From Bacteroidota bacterium (lineage in GTDB: Bacteria > Bacteroidota > Bacteroidia > Bacteroidales > JAGONC01), in assembly GCA_022711405.1 (NCBI GenBank), contig JAKLFC010000007.1:1-64000 (forward strand): a stretch of DNA of 64,000 nt, read 5' to 3'. Under the pieces are notes generated by a model, which saw only the letters and a program-made list of their open reading frames with translations, did no database searches and was not told the origin of the DNA. The position numbers were made by a program, and so were the translations under genes. This document shows, piece after piece, positions 34,788-45,175 of this stretch (the stretch's first letter is position 1; each line of letters starts with the position of its first letter).

Positions 34788-35930
34788 ATGGTCGATTTTT
34801 CCTTATCCCCTGAACAACAAGCTATTGTTGAGAAATACCGCGACTTCACAAATCGCTGGATCATTCCCAACCGCATGAAATACGATGCGCTGGCCGAATT
34901 TCCCTGGGAGATCATCAAAGCTTCGTATGACGAGAAGATCATCAACGGTCCCATTCCGAAAGAGTACGGCGGCAATGGCTTCGACCAGATGGGCAGTGCC
35001 TTGCAATCTGAAGAGCTGGGAGCAGGATGCATCGGAATCGGAATCTGCATCGATGCCAATACGCTTGCGCTGACTCCCTTGCTTATTGCCGGTAGCGATG
35101 AACAAAAAAAGAAGTTCTTTGGCCGGATCAGGGAAGAGAAAGGGGTTGCAGCGTATTGCCTGACAGAACCCAACGCGGGTTCAGATGTTCAGGCCATCAG
35201 TTCCTACGCTGAAAAAAAAGGGGACAAATATATACTGAATGGTCACAAACGATTCATTACCAACGGCGAAGTTGCATCCTTTCACACGGTCTTTGCGATC
35301 ACCGATCCTGTTAAGGGAAGCCGCAGCCTGACTGCATTCATCGTACCCCTGGATCTCCCGGGAGTGGAGATTGTCAGCCGCCTGGACAAGATGGGGCAGA
35401 AGGCATCGGTTCAGAATGAGATCAAATATCATGATGTGGAGGTACCCGCTGATCATGTCCTTGGAGAGGAAGGCAGGGGATTTCTTATTGCGATGAAGAC
35501 CTTCGACCGTACGCGGACGGGGGTGGCAGCACTGAGCATCGGCGTGGCACGTTCAGCATTTGAAGTATCAAAGGAATGGGCGCAGAAGAGGATCCAGTTC
35601 GGAAAACCGATTGCTGCCAACCAGGCCATAGGATTTCTGCTGGCCGATATGGCCACTGAGATCGAGGCTGCCCGTACGCTGACATGGTACGCTGCCTGGG
35701 CACACGATGCAGGTCAGAAGAGTGCCTCAAAACTCGCCGCCATGTCAAAAATGTACGCGTCGGATATGGCAATGAAAGTGACTACCGATGCGGTCCAGGT
35801 GATGGGAGGGGAGGGGTATTCCAGGGAACACCCGGTCGAAAAGATGATGCGTGACGCCAAACTTTGCCAGATCTATGAAGGCACCAACCAGGTACAGCGG
35901 ATCGTAATCTCGAAAAGTATCCTGAAATAA
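34788..35930 (+). CDS. Acyl-CoA dehydrogenase
   Basis: 380 residues. FAD enzyme that introduces the alpha-beta double bond in acyl-CoA. Motifs: YCLTEPNAGSDVQA (FAD and substrate), and IYEGTNQVQR, where the Glu is the catalytic base of short/medium-chain members. Length is normal. I start at the ATG 34788 because GGAGG lies at 34778-34782, five bases upstream, a rare clear Shine-Dalgarno in this window. The open frame begins two codons earlier at a GTG inside that site. A -7 box TAAATTTG is at 34734-34741. Convergent with a second acyl-CoA dehydrogenase gene. No Etf genes in the window. Confidence 0.93.
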   Translation: MVDFSLSPEQQAIVEKYRDFTNRWIIPNRMKYDALAEFPWEIIKASYDEKIINGPIPKEYGGNGFDQMGSALQSEELGAGCIGIGICIDANTLALTPLLIAGSDEQKKKFFGRIREEKGVAAYCLTEPNAGSDVQAISSYAEKKGDKYILNGHKRFITNGEVASFHTVFAITDPVKGSRSLTAFIVPLDLPGVEIVSRLDKMGQKASVQNEIKYHDVEVPADHVLGEEGRGFLIAMKTFDRTRTGVAALSIGVARSAFEVSKEWAQKRIQFGKPIAANQAIGFLLADMATEIEAARTLTWYAAWAHDAGQKSASKLAAMSKMYASDMAMKVTTDAVQVMGGEGYSREHPVEKMMRDAKLCQIYEGTNQVQRIVISKSILK

Positions 35931-35936
35931 AAGGTT

Positions 35937-37745
35937 CTACAGGAAATAACGATTTTCCTCCAGCAGCTTATCTGCGATACGTAGCCTGGCTTCCTTGACA
36001 TTCACCGGAGGTACAATGGTGAAACGTCCAATCCTTTCCAGCCAGATACGGTGTTCGTCACCTGTGGCAAATGAATTCACTGCATCCGTTGCCGCTTTTT
36101 TGACCAGGTGAGCCATATCGTAAATGACCACCTCCAGGATGTCCTTATAAAGGCCAATCCCGGCCTCACCATAAAGCTTTTCCAGCTTCTGAACTCTAAG
36201 CAGAACAGATTCAGCTGTATAAACATTCATGATGATATCCGAAATGTTGAAAAGGATCATTTGCTCCTCGGTCAGGTTACGCTCAAATTTTTTCGAAATG
36301 GCTCCCAGCAGGAAGAGGGCAATGCGTTTGAAGTTCTTAATGTAAAAATATTTCTCCTTAAAATAGGGAAGTTTCGTGGGATCATCCTGGCGTATCTCTT
36401 TCCACTCCTTTACCACATGGTTTGCATAGCGCACCACATCAAATCCGCTGCGAAGCGCCTTTTTGATGGTAGTATCCGCCACCAGCAAGCGGTTGATCTC
36501 ATTGGTGCCTTCGAAGATACGGTTGATCCTTGAATCACGGTAAGCCCGGTCAACATTGGTCTCTGAAGAAAAGCCCATTCCGCCGAAGATTTGTACAGCT
36601 TCATCCACAATATAGTTAAGTGCCTCGGAACCAAATACTTTTAAGATGGCTGCCTCAATGGCATACTGGGCAATTCCCTCAATGGAAGCTTTATTCCTGT
36701 CCATTCCGGATTTTTTCAGTTCGGCGATGGCCTGGTCGACGTCATGACTGGCCCGGTATACAGCTGATTCCGTGACGAAGGTCTTGATCACCTGTTCTGC
36801 CAGCTTGTATTTGACCGCACCGAAACTTCCGATGGGGCGTCCAAACTGTTTGCGTTCACTGGCATAGTTCACCGATAGGGTAATAGCCCTTTTGGCAGCT
36901 CCCAGAACCGTACCGCCCAGTTTTATCCTTCCCATATGAAGTATGTTCAGCGCAATCCTGAATCCTTCACCCTGTCGTCCCAGGAGGTTTTGGACCGGTA
37001 CGCTGACATCGTTAAAGAAGATCTGCACGGTGGAGGAACCCTTGATACCCATTTTCTTTTCCTCAGGAAGTATCACCACGCCAGGCCAGTTGCGTTCCAC
37101 GATAAATGCACTGTGCACCCTGTCATTTCCGATTTTTGCAAAAACCGTCAGAATGTCGGCAAATCCACCGTTGGTAATCCACATTTTCTGGCCGTTGAGT
37201 ATGTAATGCGTGCCATCCGCTGATAATAAGGCCCTTGTTTTCCCCGCGTTGGCATCCGATCCCGCATTGGGTTCGGTCAGGCAGTAGGCAGCTGCCCACT
37301 CACCGGATGCAAGTTTGGGAAGGTAACGTTCTTTTTGTTGGTCGCTGCCATAATAAAGGATGGGAAGAGAGCCGATGCCGGTATGTGCGGAGTAGGCTAC
37401 CGAGAACGAATATCCCGAACCCATGGACTCGCTGGCCAGCATGGATGTAACAAAGGATTGCTCAAAACCCCCGTATTCTTCGGGTAAAGAGATACCCAGC
37501 AGGCCAAGCTCTCCCGCCTTGTGCAGCAAGCTGCGCATCAGGCCTTCCTCCTGGTTGTCGATCCGGTCGAGGAGGGGATAAACCTCCGTGTCAAGAAAAT
37601 CCTGGCATGTCTGCCGGATCATTCGTTGCTCCTCGTCGAATTCCTCCGGAATAAAAACAAGATCCGCTTCTGTTTCATGGATGAGAAATTCTCCTCCCGA
37701 TAATCTTTTTTTATCGTCCATGATCATTGTTTTGAGGGTTGACAC
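35937..37745 (-). CDS. Acyl-CoA dehydrogenase, long form with C-terminal extension
   Basis: 602 residues, about 200 longer than classic acyl-CoA dehydrogenases. The core (about 40-425) has YCLTEPNAGSDANAGKTRAL, MWITNGGFADILTVFAKI and the catalytic Glu in RIFEGTNEINR. The added C-terminal domain (about 430-602) is helical and resembles that of very-long-chain and ACAD9-type enzymes. This suggests long-chain substrates. M7 and M9 are alternative starts. It lies 4 bases downstream of clpC on the same strand, so the two may be co-transcribed. Together with the convergent gene it indicates beta-oxidation capacity. Confidence 0.92.
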   Translation of the reverse strand: MSTLKTMIMDDKKRLSGGEFLIHETEADLVFIPEEFDEEQRMIRQTCQDFLDTEVYPLLDRIDNQEEGLMRSLLHKAGELGLLGISLPEEYGGFEQSFVTSMLASESMGSGYSFSVAYSAHTGIGSLPILYYGSDQQKERYLPKLASGEWAAAYCLTEPNAGSDANAGKTRALLSADGTHYILNGQKMWITNGGFADILTVFAKIGNDRVHSAFIVERNWPGVVILPEEKKMGIKGSSTVQIFFNDVSVPVQNLLGRQGEGFRIALNILHMGRIKLGGTVLGAAKRAITLSVNYASERKQFGRPIGSFGAVKYKLAEQVIKTFVTESAVYRASHDVDQAIAELKKSGMDRNKASIEGIAQYAIEAAILKVFGSEALNYIVDEAVQIFGGMGFSSETNVDRAYRDSRINRIFEGTNEINRLLVADTTIKKALRSGFDVVRYANHVVKEWKEIRQDDPTKLPYFKEKYFYIKNFKRIALFLLGAISKKFERNLTEEQMILFNISDIIMNVYTAESVLLRVQKLEKLYGEAGIGLYKDILEVVIYDMAHLVKKAATDAVNSFATGDEHRIWLERIGRFTIVPPVNVKEARLRIADKLLEENRYFL

Positions 37746-37749
37746 ATGA

Positions 37750-40296
37750 TCAGACCGTGGGTGCTTTTTCGGTCTGTCTGTTGATTGTGATGCTTATGTC
37801 TTCTTTGGCTGGATCCAGATCCACCAGAATGGAATCACCGGATACATATTCGGTCTTGATCAGCTCTTCAGCCAAAGGATCTTCAATATATTTTTGGATG
37901 GCGCGTTTGAGGGGACGAGCTCCGAACTGGGCATCCCAGCCTTTTTCAACAATAAAATCCTTCGCAGGCCCGGTGACAGAGATAGGATATCCCAGGGCTT
38001 CCACACGCTTGAAAAGCAGTGTAAGCTCAATGTCGATGATTTTATGGATATCTTCACGTTCCAGTGGATTGAAGATGACCACGTCGTCAATTCGGTTCAG
38101 AAACTCGGGAGCGAATGTCTTTTTCAATGCATTTTCAATTACGCTCTTGGTGAAATCAGCGCTGGCCGATTTGCGGGCTGCCGTCGAGAATCCAACGCCC
38201 TGACCGAAATCCTTCAGCTGCCGGCTACCAATATTGGAAGTCATGATGACGATCGTATTCTTGAAATCCACCTTCCTGCCGAAACTATCGGTCAGCACTC
38301 CGTCGTCAAGCACCTGCAGCAACAAGTGAAAAATGTCAGGATGGGCTTTTTCGATCTCATCCAGCAGGACAATCGAATAGGGCTTTCTTCTGACTTTCTC
38401 CGTCAGCTGACCGCCTTCTTCATACCCGACATAGCCCGGAGGTGCGCCGACAAGCCGGGAAACAGCAAATTTCTCCATGAATTCGCTCATGTCGATACGT
38501 ACGAGGGCGTCAACAGAATCAAAAAGGTACTCTGCCAGCACCTTGGCAAGATGAGTCTTTCCGACACCGGTAGGGCCAAGAAAGATAAAACTGCCGATCG
38601 GTTTGGTGGGATCTTTTAATCCAGCGCGGTTCCTGCGGATAGCACGGACAACCTTTTTAATGGCTTCATCCTGACCAATGACCGCATGCTGCAGCTCTTC
38701 CTCCATTTTGATCAACCGGTTGCTCTCGTTCTGCGCAATACGTTGTACTGGGATTCCTGTCATCATGGCCACCACTTCGGCAACATTTTCTGCAGTCACC
38801 GTCTGGCGCTTAATATTGGATGTTTCCTCCCAGCTCTTTTTGGCAGCTTCCAGTTCTTCCTGGAGCTTCCGCTCGATATCCCTGAATTCAGCAGCCTCCT
38901 CGAATTTCTGACTGTTGATGGCTTTTGTTTTTTTCTTCCTGCTTTCTTCGATTGCATTCTCAATATCGATGATTTCCTGGGGAACATTGATATTGATGAT
39001 ATGAACCCTTGAGCCGGCTTCATCCAGTGCATCAATGGCCTTGTCGGGAAGGTATCGGTCAGAGATGTAGCGGGTGGTCAGGGAAACGCAGGCCTTTATG
39101 GCATCATCGGTATATTTCACCAGATGATGATCTTCATATTTTTCCTTGATGTTATGCAGTATCTCCACGGTTTCTTCAGGGGAAGTCGGATCCACCAGTA
39201 TTTTTTGAAAACGACGTTCCAATGCTCCGTCCTTTTCAATGTACTGCCTGTATTCATCGAGGGTTGTGGCTCCGATGCACTGTATCTCGCCGCGCGACAG
39301 GGCCGGCTTGAACATGTTGGAAGCATCCAGGGATCCTGATGCATTTCCGGCTCCCACAATGGTGTGGATCTCATCAATGAACAGGATGATGTCCCTGTTC
39401 TTCTCCAGTTCGTTGAGAACGGCTTTCATCCTTTCCTCAAACTGGCCCCTGTATTTGGTACCTGCCACCAGGGAAGCAAGGTCGAGGGTAAATATCCGCT
39501 TATTGAAGAGTGCCCGGGAGACCTTGCGTTCCACGATACGAAGTGCAAGACCTTCTGCTATGGCAGATTTCCCGACCCCGGGTTCTCCGATCAGAATGGG
39601 ATTGTTCTTTTTTCTGCGGCTGAGGATCTGTGCAATGCGTTCCAGCTCTTTTTCACGCCCGACGATAGGATCCAGCCTGCCTTCTTCGGCAGCCTTGGTG
39701 ATATCACGCCCAAAATTATCCAGAACAGGCGTCTTTGACTTTGATTCCGGTGTTTTCTTGATATTGCCGCTGAATCCGCGGCCACCTTCCTCCTGGTCAT
39801 CATCGGCCGTTCCGCCAGGAAGTTCATCCGAAGTCTCCATGGGGGAGGGGGCTTCCTTATCCGTGATGATCGCCTTCACCTCTGCCTTGACTGACTCATA
39901 ATCAATGCCGTACCTTTTCAGCGTCTTGCTGACCAGGTTATCTTCATCCTTGAGGATGGCTAGTAAAAGATGCTCGGTGCCAATGGTTTCGCTTTGAAAG
40001 ATACGGGCTTCCAGGTACGTGAGTTTTAAGGCGCGTTCCGCCTGTTTGATGAGTGGCAGATTGTCATTGCTGATGGTCCGGTTCCCTTTATTTACGATCG
40101 CTTGTTCAATACGATACCTGATTTCATTAATATCGGCGCCAAGATAATTCATTACCTGAATGGCCAGTCCCGCGCCGTCACGAATCATGCCCAGGAGCAA
40201 ATGCTCCACGCCAATGTATTCATTACCAAGCCGTATGGCTTCCTCCCTGCTATATGTCAGGACATCCTTGACCCGCTGTGAAAATTTTGCTTCCAT
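37750..40296 (-). CDS. clpC: ATP-dependent Clp protease ATP-binding subunit ClpC
   Basis: 848 residues. Hsp100 unfoldase that feeds ClpP. Two N-terminal Clp repeats (1-150: EAIRLGNEYIGVEHLLLGMI, SETIGTEHLLLAILKDED) precede AAA module 1 with Walker A GEPGVGKSAIAEG (near residue 225). A UVR-like segment (INSQKFEEAAEFRDIERKL, near 455) marks it as ClpC and not ClpB. AAA module 2 has Walker A GPTGVGKTHLAKVLAEYLF (near 570) and a C-terminal D2-small domain. A TATTTTTG -7 box ends five bases before the ATG. Divergent from gyrA. No McsA/McsB nearby. Confidence 0.95.
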   Translation of the reverse strand: MEAKFSQRVKDVLTYSREEAIRLGNEYIGVEHLLLGMIRDGAGLAIQVMNYLGADINEIRYRIEQAIVNKGNRTISNDNLPLIKQAERALKLTYLEARIFQSETIGTEHLLLAILKDEDNLVSKTLKRYGIDYESVKAEVKAIITDKEAPSPMETSDELPGGTADDDQEEGGRGFSGNIKKTPESKSKTPVLDNFGRDITKAAEEGRLDPIVGREKELERIAQILSRRKKNNPILIGEPGVGKSAIAEGLALRIVERKVSRALFNKRIFTLDLASLVAGTKYRGQFEERMKAVLNELEKNRDIILFIDEIHTIVGAGNASGSLDASNMFKPALSRGEIQCIGATTLDEYRQYIEKDGALERRFQKILVDPTSPEETVEILHNIKEKYEDHHLVKYTDDAIKACVSLTTRYISDRYLPDKAIDALDEAGSRVHIININVPQEIIDIENAIEESRKKKTKAINSQKFEEAAEFRDIERKLQEELEAAKKSWEETSNIKRQTVTAENVAEVVAMMTGIPVQRIAQNESNRLIKMEEELQHAVIGQDEAIKKVVRAIRRNRAGLKDPTKPIGSFIFLGPTGVGKTHLAKVLAEYLFDSVDALVRIDMSEFMEKFAVSRLVGAPPGYVGYEEGGQLTEKVRRKPYSIVLLDEIEKAHPDIFHLLLQVLDDGVLTDSFGRKVDFKNTIVIMTSNIGSRQLKDFGQGVGFSTAARKSASADFTKSVIENALKKTFAPEFLNRIDDVVIFNPLEREDIHKIIDIELTLLFKRVEALGYPISVTGPAKDFIVEKGWDAQFGARPLKRAIQKYIEDPLAEELIKTEYVSGDSILVDLDPAKEDISITINRQTEKAPTV

Positions 40297-40621
40297 TTAT
40301 ACAAAAATACAAAAAATTGTTTCGATGTCAGCTGCCAACCACGGAAAGCCGAATGAAATGGGCTGGCAGATCAAAAATCATTCCATCGGAATGCATCAAT
40401 AAACAACCTAAATCCCATTATGTTCAGACGCTCTTTCGTTTCCATTCTGAATGCTGTCCTTCAGTTCTTCCTCGACTCCAAAATTACTTCGAATATGAGG
40501 GTAAAAAATCACAGAACTCTATTATTATCAACACAATCGTGTTAGTATAAAAAGTGCAGGCTGCAAGGCTATGAATGCGAAAAAAACGTACCTTCGTGGC
40601 GCAAAAAGCCATAGGAAAAAT
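40297..40621. other. 325-base divergent spacer between clpC and gyrA
   Basis: Holds the clpC -7 box (40302-40309, minus) and a weaker TACCTTCG at 40589-40596 that could serve gyrA (one mismatch to TAnnTTTG). A small dyad AACAC-AATC-GTGTT lies near 40530-40545. The gyrA frame is open through its last 50 bases. Nothing else recognised. Confidence 0.5.
40302..40309 (-). promoter_or_regulatory. -7 box (TATTTTTG) five bases before the clpC start
   Basis: On the minus strand TATTTTTG (40309-40302) ends five bases from the ATG at 40296. If it is the promoter, the mRNA is nearly leaderless. Confidence 0.4.
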
Positions 40622-43117
40622 ATGCCAGAAGGAGAGAAGATCGTCAGCGTAAATATTGAGAACCAGATGAAGTCGGCTTACATCGATTATTCGATGTCGG
40701 TCATTGTGTCACGTGCATTGCCGGATGTCAGGGATGGCCTGAAACCCGTCCACCGCAGGGTTTTGTTCGGTATGCTCGAGCTGGGAGTGCTCTCCAATCG
40801 CCCATATAAGAAATCTGCCAGAATCGTTGGAGAGGTGCTGGGGAAATATCATCCCCATGGAGATACCTCTGTGTATGATGCCATGGTACGGATGGCCCAG
40901 GAATGGTCCTTACGCTATCCTATGGTAGACGGACAGGGCAACTTTGGCTCCATCGACGGCGACAGTCCTGCTGCCATGCGGTACACCGAAGCAAGGCTTA
41001 AGAAGATCGCAGAGGAGATGCTCGAAGACATCGATAAGGAAACGGTGGATATGCAGCTCAATTTCGATGATACGCTCTCTGAACCCACGGTGTTACCCTC
41101 CAAAATACCCAATCTGATGGTGAACGGCGCATCGGGCATTGCCGTCGGAATGGCCACCAATATGCCGCCTCATAACCTGGCTGAGGTGGTGGAAGGGATC
41201 ATCGCCTATATTGATAATAATGAAATGACCATCCCTGAACTGATGAAATTCGTCAAAGGACCGGATTTCCCCACCGCCGGGATCATCTACGGTACAGATG
41301 GCATCCTGGACGCATTTGAGACTGGCAGGGGCAGGATCGTTCTCAGGGGAGAAACGAAAATCGAAGAGGAAGACCACGGACGTGAGTGCATCATTGCCAC
41401 TTCGATCCCGTATATGGTCAATAAAGCGGAAATGATAAAAAAAACCGCTGATCTGATCAACGAAAAAAAGATCGAAGGCATCGCCGATATCAGGGATGAG
41501 TCAGACCGAAATGGCATGAGGATCGTTTACGAGTTGAAAAGAGATACCAACTCAAACGTAGTGCTCAATAAGCTGTATCAGCTTACCCCGCTGCAGACTT
41601 CTTTTAATGTCAATAACATTGCACTGGTCAACGGGCGTCCTAAATTATTGAACCTGAAACAGCTGATCAAATATTTCGTGGATCACAGGCACCAGGTCGT
41701 GATCCGCAGAACGGAATTTGATCTGAAAGAAGCTGAAAAAAGGGCACATATTCTCCAGGGGCTGCTCATTGCCATCGATCACCTCGACGAAGTGATCGCA
41801 CTGATCCGGGGATCCAGAACGCCGGAAGAGGCCAAGGCCGGTCTGATGGAACAATTCCAGCTTTCCGAGATACAGGCGAAAGCCATTCTGGATATGCGCT
41901 TGCAACGGCTCACAGGGCTGGAAAGGGAAAAGATCCGGAACGAATATGAAGAAGTGCTTCAGGTGATCCAGCACCTTAAAGATATTCTGGCTGATATCAT
42001 ACTGCGAATGAATATTATCAAGGAAGAGCTTCTCGAGATCAGGGAAAAATACGGAGATAAAAGACTGACATCCATCGAGGCTTCCGCACAGGATTTTCGC
42101 ATTGAGGATACGATCGACGATGCCGACTTTGTGATCACCATCTCACGAATGGGCTATATCAAACGTACTTCACTGTCTGAGTATAAAGTCCAGCACAGGG
42201 GAGGAAAAGGGGCAAAGGGATCAGAGCTCAGGGGAGATGACTTCCTGGAGTATATGTTCGTTGCCTCAGCTCATAATTACATGCTCTTTTTCACTGAAAA
42301 GGGCCGCTGTTTCTGGCTGCGGACCTATGAAATCCCTGAAGGTACCAAATCATCCAAGGGAAGGGCTGTCCAGAACCTGATCAGCATCTCACCCGACGAT
42401 AAGATCAGGGCGTTTATCAATATCAAAGACCTTAAAGATCCCGAGTACATTAAGAACAATTATATCATCCTGGCCACAAGGAAGGGAACCATCAAGAAGA
42501 CTTCCCTGGAAGCCTATTCCCGGCCCAGGGCCTCAGGGATCAATGCCATTGGCATCAAGGATGACGATCAGCTTCTGGAGGCCAGGCTGACCAATGGAAA
42601 CAATGAGGTACTGGTTGCGTTGAAATCCGGAAGAGCGATCCGCTTTCATGAAAAAACGGTCAGACCTATGGGAAGGAATGCGTCGGGCGTCAGGGGTGTT
42701 ACCCTCTCGGCAAAGGGAGATGAGGTCGTTGGTATGATTTGTGTTGAAAACGGCACCTACGATATTTTGGTGGTTTCTGAAAATGGTTACGGGAAACGAT
42801 CAAAATTGGAAGATTACCGTGTAACGAACAGAGGAGGGAAAGGTGTGAAAACGATCAATATTACGTCAAAGACAGGCCAGCTGATCGCCATCAAGAATGT
42901 CACCAACAACGACGACCTGATGATCATCAATCAGTCGGGACTCATCATCCGCCTGGCTGTGGCAGCGATCCGGGTCATGGGAAGGGCAACACAGGGAGTG
43001 AAGCTGATCGATATCCGTGAAGGTGATGCCATAGCAGCGGTAACAGCGGTGCCTGTAGATGTGGAAGAAGTGGAAATGGAAGACATCCAGGAAATTCAAG
43101 AATCTGATCAAGAATAA
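40622..43117 (+). CDS. gyrA: DNA gyrase subunit A
   Basis: 831 residues. Breakage-reunion subunit of gyrase. The N-terminus [20 protein letters not shown] and the catalytic Tyr in [10 protein letters not shown] (near residue 122) are intact. The quinolone region reads [19 protein letters not shown], with Thr at the position of E. coli Ser83 and Asp at Asp87. The C-terminal beta-pinwheel (about 500-815) has RxGxIKRT-type blades and a GyrA-box-like [11 protein letters not shown] (near 535), which argues for gyrase rather than ParC. The 17 codons upstream of 40622 lack conservation ([11 protein letters not shown]), so I start at [14 protein letters not shown] gene follows after 22 bases. Confidence 0.95.
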   Translation: MPEGEKIVSVNIENQMKSAYIDYSMSVIVSRALPDVRDGLKPVHRRVLFGMLELGVLSNRPYKKSARIVGEVLGKYHPHGDTSVYDAMVRMAQEWSLRYPMVDGQGNFGSIDGDSPAAMRYTEARLKKIAEEMLEDIDKETVDMQLNFDDTLSEPTVLPSKIPNLMVNGASGIAVGMATNMPPHNLAEVVEGIIAYIDNNEMTIPELMKFVKGPDFPTAGIIYGTDGILDAFETGRGRIVLRGETKIEEEDHGRECIIATSIPYMVNKAEMIKKTADLINEKKIEGIADIRDESDRNGMRIVYELKRDTNSNVVLNKLYQLTPLQTSFNVNNIALVNGRPKLLNLKQLIKYFVDHRHQVVIRRTEFDLKEAEKRAHILQGLLIAIDHLDEVIALIRGSRTPEEAKAGLMEQFQLSEIQAKAILDMRLQRLTGLEREKIRNEYEEVLQVIQHLKDILADIILRMNIIKEELLEIREKYGDKRLTSIEASAQDFRIEDTIDDADFVITISRMGYIKRTSLSEYKVQHRGGKGAKGSELRGDDFLEYMFVASAHNYMLFFTEKGRCFWLRTYEIPEGTKSSKGRAVQNLISISPDDKIRAFINIKDLKDPEYIKNNYIILATRKGTIKKTSLEAYSRPRASGINAIGIKDDDQLLEARLTNGNNEVLVALKSGRAIRFHEKTVRPMGRNASGVRGVTLSAKGDEVVGMICVENGTYDILVVSENGYGKRSKLEDYRVTNRGGKGVKTINITSKTGQLIAIKNVTNNDDLMIINQSGLIIRLAVAAIRVMGRATQGVKLIDIREGDAIAAVTAVPVDVEEVEMEDIQEIQESDQE

Positions 43118-43139
43118 TCTAATCCAAAACCGATAACAA

Positions 43140-44315
43140 ATGAAAAAATTAATCTTAATGCTGGCTGTGTTACTGGGATTCCTCTTTGCTGATGCCCAGA
43201 GTGCAAAGGTCCAAAGCGCGATCAATTACCTGAGGAATGGCAAACTGGATAAGGCAAAGGAGAACATCGATGCGGCCATGACAAATCCATCCACCATGGA
43301 TAAAGCCAAAACATTGTTCTATTATGGGAATGTTTACCTGAATATTTATATGTCTCAGGTGCCGGAATACAAGAGCCTTGCGCCCAATGGACTTGAGATT
43401 GCGTATGATGCCTATAAGAAGACCAAAGAACTGGATACCAAGGAAGAGTTTAAAAATGAGCTACAGATCAACATGCTCATCAGTGCAGAACAGTTCTTCA
43501 ACAAAGCGGTGGGCGCCTTTGAAGAAACCAAATACCTGGAAGCAAGGGACGGTTTCCTGACATCCAAGGAAATCAATGAAGGATATGGCGGAGTTGACAC
43601 ATTATCAACATATTACGGTGGTATTTCCGCAGAATACGGAGGTGATACCCTGGTAGCCATGAAATTATACCAGACACTGATCGATGCAGGCTTTGGTGAA
43701 CCAAATCTCTATGCGTCCATGGCCAATATTTACAAAGGATTGAAACAATTCGACAAGGGATTGGAAGTCTGTGCATTAGGAAGACAAAAGTTTCCTGATG
43801 ATTTCAATATCATCATTGCAGAAACCAACCTTTACCTGGCTAACGGCAACTCAGAGATGGCCATAAAGGATCTTCAGCTTGCCCTGGAGAAAACGCAGGA
43901 TAATCCAACCATTTATTTTGCAGTAGGAGTGCAGTACAATATCATTGCAGATGATACCACCAAGCAGGAGACTGTCAGGGAGGAATCATTCGGGATGGCT
44001 GAAAAGGCGTATATGGATGCGATTCGCCTGGACGAGAATTATTACGACGCCAACTATAACCTAGGGGCACTCTATGTGAATAAAGTCGCTTCCATTATCG
44101 AAAAAGCCAACGCTTTACCGCTGGGGGATAAGGGTTATGACGCTTTAAAACAGAGAGCTGATGAGATGTTGCTCAAGGCAATCCCGTACCTTGAAAAAGC
44201 TGCATCTCTTAATCCGGAAGACAAAAATGCGCTGGTATCACTGAAAGAAATTTACGCCCGTCTTGGAATGTATGATAAGCTCAAAGATGTGGATACCAAA
44301 TTGCATAATGAGTAA
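43140..44315 (+). CDS. Secreted TPR protein
   Basis: 391 residues, signal peptide 1-20 (ends LFADAQ). Tetratricopeptide repeats run through the protein (AINYLRNGKLDKAKENIDAA, VAMKLYQTLIDAGFGEPNL, YMDAIRLDENYYDANYNLGA, YLEKAASLNPEDKNALVSL). No enzyme domain. Such periplasmic TPR proteins downstream of gyrA are common in Bacteroidota; the job is unknown. A strong terminator follows at 44334, so gyrA and this gene form one unit. Confidence 0.85.
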   Translation: MKKLILMLAVLLGFLFADAQSAKVQSAINYLRNGKLDKAKENIDAAMTNPSTMDKAKTLFYYGNVYLNIYMSQVPEYKSLAPNGLEIAYDAYKKTKELDTKEEFKNELQINMLISAEQFFNKAVGAFEETKYLEARDGFLTSKEINEGYGGVDTLSTYYGGISAEYGGDTLVAMKLYQTLIDAGFGEPNLYASMANIYKGLKQFDKGLEVCALGRQKFPDDFNIIIAETNLYLANGNSEMAIKDLQLALEKTQDNPTIYFAVGVQYNIIADDTTKQETVREESFGMAEKAYMDAIRLDENYYDANYNLGALYVNKVASIIEKANALPLGDKGYDALKQRADEMLLKAIPYLEKAASLNPEDKNALVSLKEIYARLGMYDKLKDVDTKLHNE

Positions 44316-44333
44316 GCCGGTCAAAATTAGCTG

Positions 44334-44357
44334 AAGGGGGATAGTTCCCCCTTTATT
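44334..44357 (+). terminator. Rho-independent terminator after gyrA-TPR
   Basis: Stem AAGGGGG (44334-44340), loop ATAGTT, stem CCCCCTT (44347-44353), then TTATTTTG. A seven-base G/C-rich stem with a T-rich tail, 18 bases after the TPR stop codon. Confidence 0.85.
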
Positions 44358-44415
44358 TTGCACACACTGGTTAACATAATATCTATTATAGGAAATCTAG
44401 ATTCATTCTGCCGAA

Positions 44416-44961
44416 TCACTTTTTGAGATACTCTTTGAAGCTCTTCCGAAACTTCTCAACCTTGGGTGAGATGATAAAACTGCAGTAAGGAGCACTCTGA
44501 TTGAGGTTGTAGTAATCCTGATGATAATCCTCAGCGTTGTAGAATTTAGAAAATGGTTGTATTTCCGTAACGATCTGATTGGTGAAGATTCCAGATTCAT
44601 TCCATTTCTTTTTGGATGCTTCTGCTATCCTGCGTTGTTCATCAGTGTGGTAAAATATGACAGATCGGTATTGTGTTCCAACATCGGCACCCTGCCGGTT
44701 CATCGTCGTCGGATCATGAATGCTCCAGAAAACCTCAAGAATTTCCTCAAATGGAATGATCAGCGGATCAAAGACGATCTGACAGACTTCCGCATGACCG
44801 GTTTCTCCCGTACAGACATCTTTATAGGTGGGATTCTCAGCGATCCCACCCGAGTATCCGGATTGTACCGATTGAACACCTTTCAATTGCTCGAAGATCG
44901 TTTCTACGCACCAAAAACACCCCGCACCCAGTGTAATAGTATCTAGCTTATTATCAGACAT
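44416..44961 (-). CDS. msrA: Peptide methionine-S-oxide reductase MsrA
   Basis: 181 residues. Reduces methionine-S-sulfoxide in oxidised proteins. The catalytic Cys is in GAGCFWCVETIFEQLKGV near residue 15. GYSGG, TGHAEVCQIVFDP, FWSIHDPTTMNRQGADVGTQ and YHQDYY are the family's conserved segments. I start at the Met at 44961 (MSDNKLDTITLGAGC), the family's usual length. The frame stays open to 45069; the extra 36 residues contain a short hydrophobic stretch (VVYIMFIMYSFI) that might be a membrane anchor. A TATCTTTG box at 45128-45121 would allow either start. Confidence 0.93.
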   Translation of the reverse strand: MSDNKLDTITLGAGCFWCVETIFEQLKGVQSVQSGYSGGIAENPTYKDVCTGETGHAEVCQIVFDPLIIPFEEILEVFWSIHDPTTMNRQGADVGTQYRSVIFYHTDEQRRIAEASKKKWNESGIFTNQIVTEIQPFSKFYNAEDYHQDYYNLNQSAPYCSFIISPKVEKFRKSFKEYLKK

Positions 44962-45175
44962 ATAATATGTATTTAAAATATTATTATTCGTTACATCTTT
45001 AACATCATATCCTCTTATAAAAGAGTACATTATAAACATTATATAAACAACTAAATGAACTTTTGGCATTGTGCAGTATTATCTTTAATAAACAAAATAG
45101 CACATGAAAATGTTCGATGGCAAAGATAGTTCTAATCCCTTTTTTGTAAATTGCCGGCCAATTTAAAAAAAGCGC

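Noticed and set aside
37894-38619. Plus-strand 241-residue frame inside clpC, and similar antisense frames in argS, pyrB and the GTPase gene.
   Set aside because: They are antisense to strongly conserved genes and have no recognisable domain, signal or promoter; normal shadows of coding DNA.
40571-40621. 17-codon N-terminal extension of GyrA.
   Set aside because: Its sequence is not GyrA-like, and the conserved N-terminus begins a few residues after the Met at 40622.
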